From contig MKUZ01000031.1 in NCBI GenBank assembly GCA_001899065.1, forward strand, positions 269,687 to 333,686: DNA of 64,000 bases. Direction: 5' to 3'. Position 1 is the stretch's first letter; each line of letters begins with the position of its first letter. Both the position numbers and the translations under genes were made by a program. Source of the DNA: Devosia sp. 66-22 (GTDB taxonomy: Bacteria; Pseudomonadota; Alphaproteobacteria; Rhizobiales; Devosiaceae). Below are positions 18,160 through 26,036 of this stretch, one piece after another. Under the pieces are notes generated by a model. The model ran no database searches and was not told where the DNA came from. It was given only the letters and a program-made list of their open reading frames with translations.

Positions 18160-18375
18160 ATGCCGAACGTTGGAAACATTGATCGCATCATTCGCGCCAT
18201 CCTTGGCATCGTCCTCGTCATCGTCCCCTTCGTGGCAGGCTGGCCTACGCTCGGCGTCGTCGCCGGCGTCGTCGCGGGTGCTGTCCTGCTGGGAACTGCA
18301 GCGTTCAGCTTCTGTCCAATCTATGCGGTGCTCGGCCTCTCCAGCAAGCGGCGTCATTCGGCGGGGGGGCGCTGA
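18160..18375 (+). CDS. DUF2892 (YgaP membrane-domain-like) protein
   Basis: A 71-residue protein with two membrane helices (IIRAILGIVLVIVPFVAGW and VVAGVVAGAVLLGTAAFSF) and a Cys after the second, in FSFCPIYAVLG. This matches the DUF2892 domain found alone or fused to rhodaneses. The ATG at 18160 is chosen because GGAGGT at 18150-18155 is an ideal ribosome site for it and overlaps the alternative ATG at 18148. It is the first gene of the sulfide operon; one base separates its stop from the dioxygenase start. Confidence 0.88.
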   Translation: MPNVGNIDRIIRAILGIVLVIVPFVAGWPTLGVVAGVVAGAVLLGTAAFSFCPIYAVLGLSSKRRHSAGGR

Positions 18376-18376
18376 G

Positions 18377-19276
18377 ATGACCGCTTCAGGACTACCGTTC
18401 GACGTCGATCTAGACCTTGTTCCGGAGGTCGTCCCGTTCTTCGATCCCGAGACCAACACCATCAGCTACGTCGTCCACGACCCGAAGTCGGACGCCTGCG
18501 CGGTGTTCGATTCCGTAATGGATTTCGACTACGCCTCCGGGCACATCAGCTTCACTCACGCCGACGCCATAATTGCCCACATCCGGGCGAAGGGCTGGCG
18601 CGTCGAGTGGCTGATCGAGACCCATGCGCATGCCGATCACCTCTCGGCGGCGCCGTATGTCCAGCGCCACCTCGGGGGCAAGCTGGGCATTGGCGAGAAC
18701 ATCACGGTCGTCCAGAACGTCTTTGGCAAGGTGTTCAACGAGGGCACCGAGTTCCGGCGCGACGGCAGCCAGTTCGACCGGCTGTTCCGCGATGGCGACA
18801 GCTATTCGATCGGCGCCATGACGGTTCACGCCATGTCCACTCCCGGCCATACCCCGGCCTGCATGACTCATGTGGTCGGTAACGCCGCCTTTGTCGGCGA
18901 TACCCTGTTCATGCCGGATGCCGGGTCGGCCCGCGCCGACTTTCCGGGTGGCGACGCGGCCGTCCTCTACCGCTCGATGAAGCGCATCCTCGCGCTTCCC
19001 GATCCGGTCCGCCTGTTCATGTGCCACGACTATGGCCCGAACGGCCGCGACATTCGCTGGGAGACCACCGTCGGCGACGAACGCGCGCACAATATTCACG
19101 TGCGCGAGGGGATTACCGAGGCCGAGTTCGTCGGCATGCGGCAGGCCCGCGACAAGACGCTGGCGATGCCCCGCCTGATCATCCCCTCCCTCCAGGTCAA
19201 CATCCGCGGCGGCGAACTGCCGCCCAAGGACCAGGACGGGCGAACCTTCCTCAAGGTTCCTGTCAACACTCTCTGA
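18377..19276 (+). CDS. blh: MBL-fold persulfide dioxygenase (Blh/ETHE1-like)
   Basis: A 299-residue metallo-beta-lactamase-fold protein. The metal motif reads THAHADHL, with further ligands in STPGHTPACM, FVGDTLFMPDAGSARADFPGG and MCHDYGPNGRD. The DAGSARADFPGG segment is characteristic of ETHE1/persulfide dioxygenases, which oxidise glutathione persulfide to sulfite. An earlier start exists in frame but would run through the DUF2892 gene; the ATG at 18377 follows a G-run and the DUF2892 stop. In Agrobacterium and Xylella the equivalent Blh gene is under BigR control. Confidence 0.9.
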   Translation: MTASGLPFDVDLDLVPEVVPFFDPETNTISYVVHDPKSDACAVFDSVMDFDYASGHISFTHADAIIAHIRAKGWRVEWLIETHAHADHLSAAPYVQRHLGGKLGIGENITVVQNVFGKVFNEGTEFRRDGSQFDRLFRDGDSYSIGAMTVHAMSTPGHTPACMTHVVGNAAFVGDTLFMPDAGSARADFPGGDAAVLYRSMKRILALPDPVRLFMCHDYGPNGRDIRWETTVGDERAHNIHVREGITEAEFVGMRQARDKTLAMPRLIIPSLQVNIRGGELPPKDQDGRTFLKVPVNTL

Positions 19277-19303
19277 CTCGTCTCTAGAAAGGACCTACCA
19301 GCC

Positions 19304-19672
19304 ATGTGGCCATTTTCCTCCAGCGCGAATGCCGGCCTCAGCTTCCGCAAGATCGACCCCAACTTCGCCATCGCCGGGCAGATCCTGCCGGCCGACGTGA
19401 AGAAGGTCGCCGAAGCGGGCTTCAAGACCATCGTCTGCGCCCGTCCCGACGGTGAAGAGCCAGGGCAGCCGACTTTTGCCGCAATTTCGACGGCCGCCAA
19501 GGATGCCGGCCTCGAAGCCGTGTACATTCCCGTCTCGGGCAGCATCGGCGAAGGTCAGATCATTCGCATCGAGGATATCGTGAAGCGGCTCCCCAGCCCG
19601 ATGTTCGGCTACTGCCGCTCGGGCGCCCGCGCCGGCTCGCTCTTCAACGCTGCCAAGGCCGCGATGCGCTGA
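19304..19672 (+). CDS. DUF442/TIGR01244 family sulfur transferase-like phosphatase fold
   Basis: A 122-residue protein of the family fused to MBL domains in some Blh proteins. Typical segments are FAIAGQILPADVKKVAEAGFKTIVCARPDGEE and the P-loop FGYCRSGARAGSLF with its reactive Cys. It probably carries or transfers sulfane sulfur between SQR and the dioxygenase. It starts 27 bases after the dioxygenase gene, with AAAGGA upstream. Confidence 0.88.
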   Translation: MWPFSSSANAGLSFRKIDPNFAIAGQILPADVKKVAEAGFKTIVCARPDGEEPGQPTFAAISTAAKDAGLEAVYIPVSGSIGEGQIIRIEDIVKRLPSPMFGYCRSGARAGSLFNAAKAAMR

Positions 19673-19712
19673 AGCTATCGGCGGATGGCACTGGCCGTCC
19701 GCCTCCCCCATC

Positions 19713-20498
19713 ATGATCGCCCTGTCCCCCATCCAGTATCTGCTCGGCGCGCTCTCGGGCAGCGCCGTCGGCCTCAGTCTCGGGCTCTTCGGGGGCGGCG
19801 GCTCGATCCTCGCCGTGCCACTTCTGGTCTATCTCGTCGGCCTCTCCGACCCGCATGTCGCCATCGGCACCAGTGCGGTAGCTGTCGCCGCGAACGCCTT
19901 GAGCAATCTCGTCGTCCACGCCCGGCGCGGCAACGTCGCCTGGCGCTGCGCCCTCATCTATTCGGCCGCCGGCGTAGTCGGCGCGGCGCTCGGCTCGATC
20001 GTGGGCAAGGCGCTCGATGGCCAGCACCTGCTGCTCCTCTTCTCACTTCTGATGTTTGCGATCGCCGCACTGATGTTTCTCAGCCGGAACCGCCAGGAAA
20101 AGGCCGCGGTCGCCTGCACGCTCGAGAACGCTCCCAAGACGCTGGCCTTCGGCGCCGGTACCGGCGCCGTCGCGGGCTTTTTCGGCATCGGCGGCGGCTT
20201 CCTGATCGTACCGGGCCTTGTCGCCGCCACGGGCATGTCGCTGCTGAACGCCGTCGGTTCGTCGCTCGTGGCGGTGAGCGCGTTCGGCCTCACCACCGCA
20301 GTGAGCTACGGCGCGTCGGGCCTCGTGGATTGGCCGCTTGCCGCGGTCTTCGTTGCCTGTGGCGCGGTGGGCGGAAGTCTCGGAGCGCTTGCGGCAGGTC
20401 AACTCGCCCGCCGCCGGGGCGCGCTAAATACAGCCTTCACGGCACTGATCGTGATCGTGGCGACATACATGTCGATACGAGCGATCGGCGCCTTCTGA
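19713..20498 (+). CDS. TauE/SafE-family sulfite/organosulfur exporter
   Basis: A 261-residue integral membrane protein with about eight helices. It has the internal duplication typical of the family: LGLFGGGGSILAVPLLVYLVG in the first half and AGFFGIGGGFLIVPGLVAATG in the second, each followed by an A(I/V)G(T/S)S-like signature. In this operon it is the natural exit for sulfite or thiosulfate produced by persulfide oxidation. It lies between the DUF442 and SQR genes on the same strand. Confidence 0.9.
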   Translation: MIALSPIQYLLGALSGSAVGLSLGLFGGGGSILAVPLLVYLVGLSDPHVAIGTSAVAVAANALSNLVVHARRGNVAWRCALIYSAAGVVGAALGSIVGKALDGQHLLLLFSLLMFAIAALMFLSRNRQEKAAVACTLENAPKTLAFGAGTGAVAGFFGIGGGFLIVPGLVAATGMSLLNAVGSSLVAVSAFGLTTAVSYGASGLVDWPLAAVFVACGAVGGSLGALAAGQLARRRGALNTAFTALIVIVATYMSIRAIGAF

Positions 20499-20516
20499 CT
20501 CCTGGGAGGGAACAAC

Positions 20517-21833
20517 ATGGCACACGTCGTCGTCCTCGGTGCGGGACTGGGTGGCACCATAATGGCGTACGAACTTCGCGACCTGCTCGGTCGCGAGCAC
20601 CGCATTTCTGTGGTCAACAAGGGCACGAAATACGCCTTCGTCCCGTCCAATCCATGGGTGGCCGTAGGCTGGCGCGACCGTGACGCAGTGAGTGTCGATC
20701 TCGAGCCGGTGTTCCGCCGCCGCCAGATCGATCTCCATCCCCAGGGGGCAAGGCGCGTCGATCCAAAGGGCAAGTCAATCGAGCTGATGGACGGCACCGT
20801 CGTTGCCTACGACTACCTCGTCATCGCCACCGGCCCCGACCTGGCGTTCGACGAAATTCCCGGCTTTGGCCCCGAGGCCGAAACCAACTCGGTCTGCTTC
20901 ATCGATCACGCGCTCGATGCCCGGACGGCCTTCGACCGGCTGGTCGCAAACCCGGGCCCCGTTGTCATCGGGGCGGTGCAGGGGGCGTCGTGCTTCGGCC
21001 CGGCCTATGAGTTCGCCTTTATCCTCGACAAGGCGCTGCGCGATGCCCGCGTGCGCGACCGGGTGCCCATGACCTTCGTCACCCCCGAGCCCTATATCGG
21101 CCACCTCGGCCTCGATGGCGTCGGCGACACCAAGGGCCTGCTCGAGAGCCAGCTGCGCAATCGGCACATCAAGTGGATCACCAACGCCCGCGTGGACAAG
21201 TTCGAGTCCGGACACCTGTTCGCCAGCGAAATCGCCGAGGACGGCAGCGTCGCACGGGCGCATGATCTACCGTTCGCCTATGCCATGATGCTGCCCGCCT
21301 TCCGCGGCGTCGAAGCGGTGCGTGGCATCGAGGGCCTCACCAACCCGCGCGGGTTCATCCTGGCCGACAAATACCAACGCAATCCGGCATTCCCCGAGGT
21401 GTTCTCGGTGGGCGTGTGCGTTGCCATCCCGCCGCTCGGCAAGACGCCGGTGCCGGTCGGAGTGCCCAAGACCGGCTTCATGATCGAGTCGATGGTCACC
21501 GCCACGGCGCAGAACATCGCCAGCCTCATCGCGGGCAGGCAGCCGACGGCGGTGCCGACATGGAATGCCGTATGCCTCGCGGATTTCGGTGACGGCGGCA
21601 TTGCCTTTGTGGCCCAGCCCCAGATTCCACCTCGCAACGTGAACTGGTCGTCCGAGGGCAAGTGGGTACACGCCGCCAAGATCGGCTTCGAAAAGTACTT
21701 CCTGCACAAGATCGAGTCAGGCCGGTCAGAGCCCTTCTACGAAAAGCTCGCCCTGCAGGTGCTGGGCATCGAAAAGCTCAAGGCGGTTTCCTTAGAGGAC
21801 ACTAGTCAGATATTGGGTCAGAAGGTCCGCTAA
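20517..21833 (+). CDS. sqr: sulfide:quinone oxidoreductase-like flavoprotein
   Basis: A 438-residue FAD/NAD(P)-binding oxidoreductase. The N-terminal dinucleotide motif is VVLGAGLGGTIMAYELR, the second FAD motif is YDYLVIATGPDL, and redox cysteines lie in QGASCFGPAYEF and VGVCVAIPPLG. The KTGFMIESM segment and the amphipathic C-terminus (WVHAAKIGFEKYFLHKI) fit membrane-associated SQR, which passes sulfide electrons to quinone and forms sulfane sulfur. A GGGAGGG ribosome site precedes the ATG. It is the last gene of the operon. The SQR subtype cannot be fixed by eye. Confidence 0.87.
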   Translation: MAHVVVLGAGLGGTIMAYELRDLLGREHRISVVNKGTKYAFVPSNPWVAVGWRDRDAVSVDLEPVFRRRQIDLHPQGARRVDPKGKSIELMDGTVVAYDYLVIATGPDLAFDEIPGFGPEAETNSVCFIDHALDARTAFDRLVANPGPVVIGAVQGASCFGPAYEFAFILDKALRDARVRDRVPMTFVTPEPYIGHLGLDGVGDTKGLLESQLRNRHIKWITNARVDKFESGHLFASEIAEDGSVARAHDLPFAYAMMLPAFRGVEAVRGIEGLTNPRGFILADKYQRNPAFPEVFSVGVCVAIPPLGKTPVPVGVPKTGFMIESMVTATAQNIASLIAGRQPTAVPTWNAVCLADFGDGGIAFVAQPQIPPRNVNWSSEGKWVHAAKIGFEKYFLHKIESGRSEPFYEKLALQVLGIEKLKAVSLEDTSQILGQKVR

Positions 21834-21877
21834 CGGCCAGAAGCGACCGCCTTCAAAATTTCTGGTCTCCGGTTTGT

Positions 21878-21934
21878 CCCGCGATAGGTGTGGGCCCCGG
21901 CGGGGCCGCGATAGCCCCCACTATCGCGGGACGG
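21878..21934. repeat. 57-base cruciform-type palindrome
   Basis: Perfect 12-base arms GTCCCGCGATAG (21878-21889) and CTATCGCGGGAC (21923-21934) enclose a second GC-rich hairpin, GGGCCCC to GGGGCC. It lies 45 bases after the sqr stop and has no T-run. It may protect the 3' end of the sulfide operon mRNA, or it may be the footprint of a small palindromic element at the edge of the rearranged zone. Confidence 0.7.
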
Positions 21935-21978
21935 GCGGAATGGGTCGTATAGGGTCATAAGACCATATAGCTGCTGAC

Positions 21979-22012
21979 AGGGTCGGCTCCACCCGCAGTT
22001 AGGCAGCAGCTA
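21979..22012 (+). repeat. R1 dispersed repeat, short copy
   Basis: GGGTCGGCTCCACCCGCAGT followed by AGGCAGCAGCT matches the central part of the R1 family seen at 25.2, 27.8 and 31.1 kb. It is the leftmost copy and lies just before the mgtA fragment. Confidence 0.7.
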
Positions 22013-22041
22013 CAGACTTTTCTGCCTCTACCTCTCCTCAC

Positions 22042-22250
22042 AGGCGCCGCCAGACAGGGTGACAGTTACAATCGCTGGCAGGAGCTCTGGCGTGATGCCC
22101 ACGGCCAGCGCCGCCGCGAACAACAGGGACTCAAGCACCGGGCGCCCGAGCAAGACATTGGCGACGAGAACAATCGTCACAAGCACCAGCATCACCTGGG
22201 GCATCAGGAGACCGAACCGTCGGATGCCGCGCGCGAAGCTCGTCTCGGGT
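22042..22250 (-). pseudogene. mgtA: magnesium-translocating P-type ATPase (MgtA) fragment
   Basis: About 68 residues on the minus strand match only the M3-M4 region of MgtA-type ATPases: TSFARGIRRFGLLM, VMLVLVTIVLVANVLLGRPVLES, and AVGITPELLPAIVTVTLS. The phosphorylation domain expected next is absent, and the frame ends at once with CEER-stop. At the other end the sequence turns into the RTX gene. It is a small scrap left by rearrangement. Confidence 0.85.
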
Positions 22251-22289
22251 TTCCACGGCGGAACCGGGGGACTCGCCGGCACCGCGGGC

Positions 22290-23660
22290 ATGGGTGGTGA
22301 CTTTTCTGGCACCTTCGTAACCGGGACCTATCCGGGGTATGGGACGATCTTTGTTGCGGAGGGAGAGGATGGAACCCCCGGCCTGGTCGGTACGATGGGC
22401 GCGTCGTATCGCCCAGGGCTGACGGGAACCACCAATACCGGCATCCTGTTCGGAGACGGCAGCTCGGGTAGCGTGAAGCAGGGTGCGACACTGGTCTATG
22501 CGCATGGCCTCGACCTGGTGGCGAACGAGGCCACGGGCGAAACCGAAATCCGCTTCAACATCATCCGGATGGGCAATACCGCGGGTGACATCGATGTGAC
22601 CTGGGTGGTACAGGGCGCCACGAGCGGCAGTAGCGCAACGGGCGCCGATTTCACCGGCGGCAAGCTGCCCGGCGGTAAGGTGCGGCTGGAGGCCAAGGTC
22701 ACGGGCGAGACCTTTCATACTGGCGCGGTTGAGACAGTGTCCTTTACCGTCGCAAGCGACAGGATCGCCGAGGCGACCGAGGGCTTTCGCATCGTTCTGA
22801 CCGGGACCACGGGCGGCGTCGGCACTGTGCAACTCGGCACCTCGGTGCTGGCGGGCAGCATCGGGGACGGGGTGAGCATCGATGATGGAGTCAGCGGTCC
22901 GACCGCGGGGCCGGACCGGCTGATCGGCACCAATGCCGCGGATCGGATCGACGCGCTGGCCGGGAACGACATTATCTTCGGGCGCGGCGGCAAGGACACG
23001 CTGAGCGGGGGCAGCGGCAGAGACACGATCCAGGGTGGCAGCGGCAAGGACAGCCTGGATGGCGGCAGCAGCAAAGACACTGTGGACTATGCCGACAAGA
23101 CCAAGGCGGTCGTCGTCGCCCTCGATGGCTCCCACAAGGCGACGGTCAAGATCGGCGGCAAGGCCGAGGACACGATCCGGAACTTCGAGAACGTTATCGG
23201 CGGCTCCAAGGGCGACAAGCTCACCGGCGACGGCAAGGCCAATGTGCTCGACGGCGGCAAGGGGAACGACACGCTGAGCGGCGGCAAGGGCAACGACACC
23301 CTGATCGGCGGCACGAGCAAGGACAAGCTGACCGGCGGATCCGGTAAGGATCAGTTCGTGTTCGATGCCAAGCTGTCCAAGTCCAACGTCGATAGCATCG
23401 CCGACTTCAAGCACGATACCGACGTCATCGCGCTAGACGACGCGATCTTCGCCGTAATCGGCACCAAGCTCGACAAGTCCGAGTTCTATGCCAAGGCCGG
23501 CGCCACCAAGGCGCACGATGGCACCGATCACATCATCTACAACAAGTCGACGGGCAAGCTCTACTACGACGAGGATGGCAAGGGCGGTCATGCTGCAGTG
23601 CTCTTTGCGACGCTGAGCCACAAGCCAACGCTGGACCATGGGGATTTTGCCATCGCCTAG
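22290..23660 (+). CDS. RTX-type calcium-binding protein, probably 5'-truncated
   Basis: A 456-residue frame from the ATG at 22290. Residues 60-190 look like a Calx-beta-type segment (TGETEIRFNIIRMGNTAGDIDVTW, ATEGFRIVLTG). Residues 205-380 hold two clusters of glycine/aspartate nonapeptides (GGSGRDTIQ, GGKGNDTLS), and the C-terminus (IADFKHDTDVIALDD...FAIA) is the usual type I secretion end. The frame stays open another 77 codons upstream, but those are antisense to the mgtA scrap. The true N-terminus is thus probably lost, and the ATG at 22290 is only the first plausible one. No HlyB/HlyD genes are nearby. Confidence 0.8.
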   Translation: MGGDFSGTFVTGTYPGYGTIFVAEGEDGTPGLVGTMGASYRPGLTGTTNTGILFGDGSSGSVKQGATLVYAHGLDLVANEATGETEIRFNIIRMGNTAGDIDVTWVVQGATSGSSATGADFTGGKLPGGKVRLEAKVTGETFHTGAVETVSFTVASDRIAEATEGFRIVLTGTTGGVGTVQLGTSVLAGSIGDGVSIDDGVSGPTAGPDRLIGTNAADRIDALAGNDIIFGRGGKDTLSGGSGRDTIQGGSGKDSLDGGSSKDTVDYADKTKAVVVALDGSHKATVKIGGKAEDTIRNFENVIGGSKGDKLTGDGKANVLDGGKGNDTLSGGKGNDTLIGGTSKDKLTGGSGKDQFVFDAKLSKSNVDSIADFKHDTDVIALDDAIFAVIGTKLDKSEFYAKAGATKAHDGTDHIIYNKSTGKLYYDEDGKGGHAAVLFATLSHKPTLDHGDFAIA

Positions 23661-24320
23661 GCGCGGCCGCCAGTGGCCCATCGATTTGAAAGGTCGTCAC
23701 GCCGTCCATGGTCGAAGGAGGCCGTGAACCAGTGAGGCCGTGCGCGACGTCGTCGCCCGGATGGGTTCCGGCTGCCAACACTATCGGAGAAGCGATGGTC
23801 AGAATGGCCGCCACAAGGAGCCTGATAAGAGTCACTGTTCCCCATGCTGGTGCTCTGGTGGACTGTTTCAAAAGAAACATCCTGTCCAGGCGGGCCGCGT
23901 CGCCTTGGCTACGTCTACATGCGGGGCGGGTGCATAAACCGTTACCCTCTACCTGGGTCAGCGACGTCCTGGCATGAGGCGCTGCGTGCCGCAGACGCAA
24001 AGTTGCCTCCGGAGAGTTTGTGACTTGAGGGACTGAACGCCGGCAGCGAACCAGTATGCGCCCGGCCCGCTGCCGGCGCCTCCGGACTGACGAGCGGAGA
24101 ACGACGTCTTGGCGCGACCGGCAGGGGTGGTCCATAGTCAAGCTCGACTATCGCCCCGTGAGCTCAATCCGGCCCAGAATGCTGGCACTCGAAGTATGAC
24201 TAGAACAGAGTTCATATACACCTGTCACCCAGGCCAACTGCCGGTTGCTCTCTTGTCCGGACACTTCAACACGCGGGTCCTCCGCCGGAGAGAGATCATG
24301 AGCCGAAGCGTTCCTCTAGC
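23661..24320. other. no confident gene; possible scrap of an exported protein on the minus strand
   Basis: Between the RTX gene and the next fragments I see no supported gene. On the minus strand a frame from ATG 23880 begins with a signal-peptide-like stretch (LIRLLVAAILTIASPIVLAAG) but runs into the RTX gene without a recognisable domain, so it may be another truncated remnant. The right end carries the R1 copy at 24231-24305. Confidence 0.4.
24231..24305 (+). repeat. R1 dispersed repeat, left half
   Basis: This copy contains CCAACTGCCGGTTGCTCTCT, then ACTTCAACACGCGGGTCCTC and CGCCGGAGAGAGATCATGAG, and breaks off where the GGTCGGCTCC core should follow. The same order occurs at 27.76 and 32.93 kb. 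Confidence 0.75.
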
Positions 24321-24343
24321 GCACGAGCCGCGACACGACATCG

Positions 24344-24834
24344 AAGCTGACTGCAGTCGTCGCCACGTGGGGCGATGTCGAGCTTGAGGAGGTCTATGCA
24401 AGCCCCGCGCTGCAGGGCATCGACCGTCCTGGCGCCTATTTCGACCTGATCGGCGATCCCGCGGCCTCTTTGGCGAAGTTTCTGCCGGTGTATCGGGTCA
24501 AGGGTGGAGCGGGCTACATCTATGCCGCAAACTTCGATTCATCAGGGATCGGCGACCGGTACTACGTCGCGGTGAACGCGAGGGAATTGGCGCCGTCGTC
24601 CTACAGGGCGAGCTTGCGTGCCTTGTTGGAGAAGGATCAGACGCTCGATCCGACCGACTATAGTCTCTGGCCCGAGGTTGCGATGGCGACAAGGACCCTG
24701 AGCCTTGCAACATCCAGTAGCGTTGCAAATCAGCAGTTCGACGCAGTCGTCGACCGGTATTCCTCCAGCAAATTGCGGTCTCACGTCTGGGCCAGCCTGC
24801 CTAGCGGTGCAATCGATCGCTTGAAGCAGGGCAG
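24344..24834 (+). pseudogene. fragment of an unrecognised protein
   Basis: About 163 codons stay open in one frame with normal-looking amino-acid use (TWGDVELEEVYASPALQGID, GAYFDLIGDP, GAGYIYAANFDSSGIGDRYY). I do not recognise the family. There is no start codon with a ribosome site. The left end adjoins 22 bases (24321-24342) that are the reverse complement of the 75-residue gene at 25598, and the right end changes frame into a terminase 3' fragment. Both ends are therefore broken. Confidence 0.55.
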
Positions 24835-25092
24835 TTACTCCTCATTGAGCGAAAGGACGGTGTCGAGCAGCGTCACTGGGAGCGCAAGAAGGGTATGCTG
24901 AACGAGGCCCTCGACTGCCGCGTCTACGCCTATGCGGCGCTCCACGGGCTCTACCAAGTCCGGCAGCTGAACCTGGAGACGCAGGCAGCAAGTCTGTTCG
25001 AAAACGCCGCTAAGCTCGCCCAGACGCAGAGTGGGAACGCAGAACTCACAGTGCAGCCGCGTCGCCGGACCATTCGGCAGTCCCTGTACTGA
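24835..25092 (+). pseudogene. 3' fragment of a second terminase large-subunit gene
   Basis: From 24835 the frame reads LLIERKDGVEQRHWERKKG, then MLNEALDCRVYAYAALHGLY to RRRTIRQSLY-stop. This is a close match to the last 85 residues of the intact terminase ending at 30929. Homology continues about 100 bases beyond the stop (GGCGAGGCCCGGC..., TCGTTCTAATCC), so a whole 3' segment was duplicated or is left from another copy. Confidence 0.9.
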
Positions 25093-25214
25093 TGCCGAGC
25101 GCACCTCTGACAGTTTCTGGCGAGGCCCGGCACACCGCGCTCCTGTAGGACCCGGCGGGGGCGACCATAGAGAGTCGTTCTAATCCTGAGGAGAGACTTA
25201 CCTTGGTCGGCTGC

Positions 25215-25417
25215 CGGCTGTTGCCTCACCCGCACTTCTAATGCGTTGGGTCCTGTGCGGTGGCAGACAACGAGGGTCGGCTCCACCCGCAAGATGGAAG
25301 CAGCTTGACACGTGCGCATGGGTTCGCACGCGAGTGCCGGGCGAGGCTAATGAGTCAGCTTGGCCAGGTTGCAGCATCTGCCGGCCTGCGAACTGGGTGC
25401 GAACAGTGTTCGCACCC
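25215..25417 (+). repeat. R1 dispersed repeat, long copy with TGCGAAC boxes
   Basis: About 200 bases align with the region upstream of the intact terminase (27.77-27.97 kb). They run from ACTTCTAATGCGTTGGGTCC through GAGGGTCGGCTCCACCCGCA and GACACGTGCGCATGGGTTCG to the palindrome GTGCGAACAGTGTTCGCAC at 25397-25415. The half-site TGCGAAC occurs at 25387 and 25398 and inverted at 25322 and 25408. Confidence 0.88.
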
Positions 25418-25432
25418 TTTGGGGAGGGGATC

Positions 25433-25478
25433 GCCGTGCTGAATGCGGGCATTGACGTGCAGTCGATATGGGCGCCAC
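25433..25478 (+). pseudogene. internal scrap of a terminase gene
   Basis: GCGGGCATTGACGTGCAGTC followed by GATATGGGCGCCAC matches bases 30151-30180 of the intact terminase (residues around AGVDVQSMGA) with few changes and a small insertion. It directly follows the R1 long copy. An R1-plus-terminase unit thus once stood here and lost most of its body. Confidence 0.75.
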
Positions 25479-25597
25479 ACGAAATGGTCACCTTATTCTC
25501 ATCCACGTGCGGCAGCGGAGCCCACTCTGTACTGGTTCGGCTCGACTTCCGGGTCTGCGCAAGCGTGTGTCCGTCACCTCGAACAAAGGAGACGAGC

Positions 25598-25825
25598 ATG
25601 CCCATGATCAAAGTGAGCGACCACACGCTGCAGCTGATCCGCGAACAGGCGCGGGAGGGCTTCAGCTTCGTGTGTACGGCGACCCGCCGGGCTGACGGGC
25701 TGTGGAATGTTCCGGTCGATGACGCGGTTGCCATGAAGATCGCGATCGAGCGATTGCCGACCGAAACGGACGAGGATGTCGTGTCGCGGCTCGTGCGGGC
25801 GGCGATCGGGAGGCGACCTAACTGA
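25598..25825 (+). CDS. small conserved protein, 75 residues (paralogue of 33534-33761)
   Basis: The 75-residue product begins MPMIKVSDHTLQLIREQARE, contains LWNVPVDDAVAMKI and ends VVSRLVRAAIGRRPN. It is clearly homologous along its whole length to the product at 33534-33761. A GGAGA ribosome site lies 7 bases before the ATG, and the 40 bases upstream (AAGCGTGTGTCCGTCACC) are conserved between the two loci. I do not recognise the family. It is soluble, mixed alpha/beta, with no membrane segment. Conservation of both coding sequence and leader argues that it is real. Confidence 0.8.
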   Translation: MPMIKVSDHTLQLIREQAREGFSFVCTATRRADGLWNVPVDDAVAMKIAIERLPTETDEDVVSRLVRAAIGRRPN

Positions 25826-25909
25826 CGATACGACTGGGCGCTGGCAGGCCGGCCTCCGGTGCCAGGTGAAGCAAATATGAGCGCCATCCGGGCCAGTAGC
25901 TGGCGAATA

Positions 25910-26036
25910 GCCGACTATGCATCGAATGTGCGGAGTTCCGGGCCTTTGCGCGATATCAGATGTATAGCTGCTACTATGCATAGACATCGCGGAGTTCCGG
26001 GCCTTTGCGAGCGGCTCAAAACTGACCACTATGCAT
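25910..26036 (+). repeat. iteron-like array A
   Basis: ACTATGCAT occurs at 25914, 25973 and 26028 (spacing 59 then 55). TGCGGAGTTCCGGGCCTTTG follows the first copy, and CGCGGAGTTCCGGGCCTTTG the second. The middle box is part of the perfect palindrome CTATGCATAG. Array B at 26.9-27.06 kb is the same structure in inverted orientation. Confidence 0.85.

Noticed and set aside
25910-26036. Array A considered as CRISPR or as integron attC sites
   Set aside because: There are only three short boxes, the spacers are partly identical, and no RYYYAAC core site or integrase is present.
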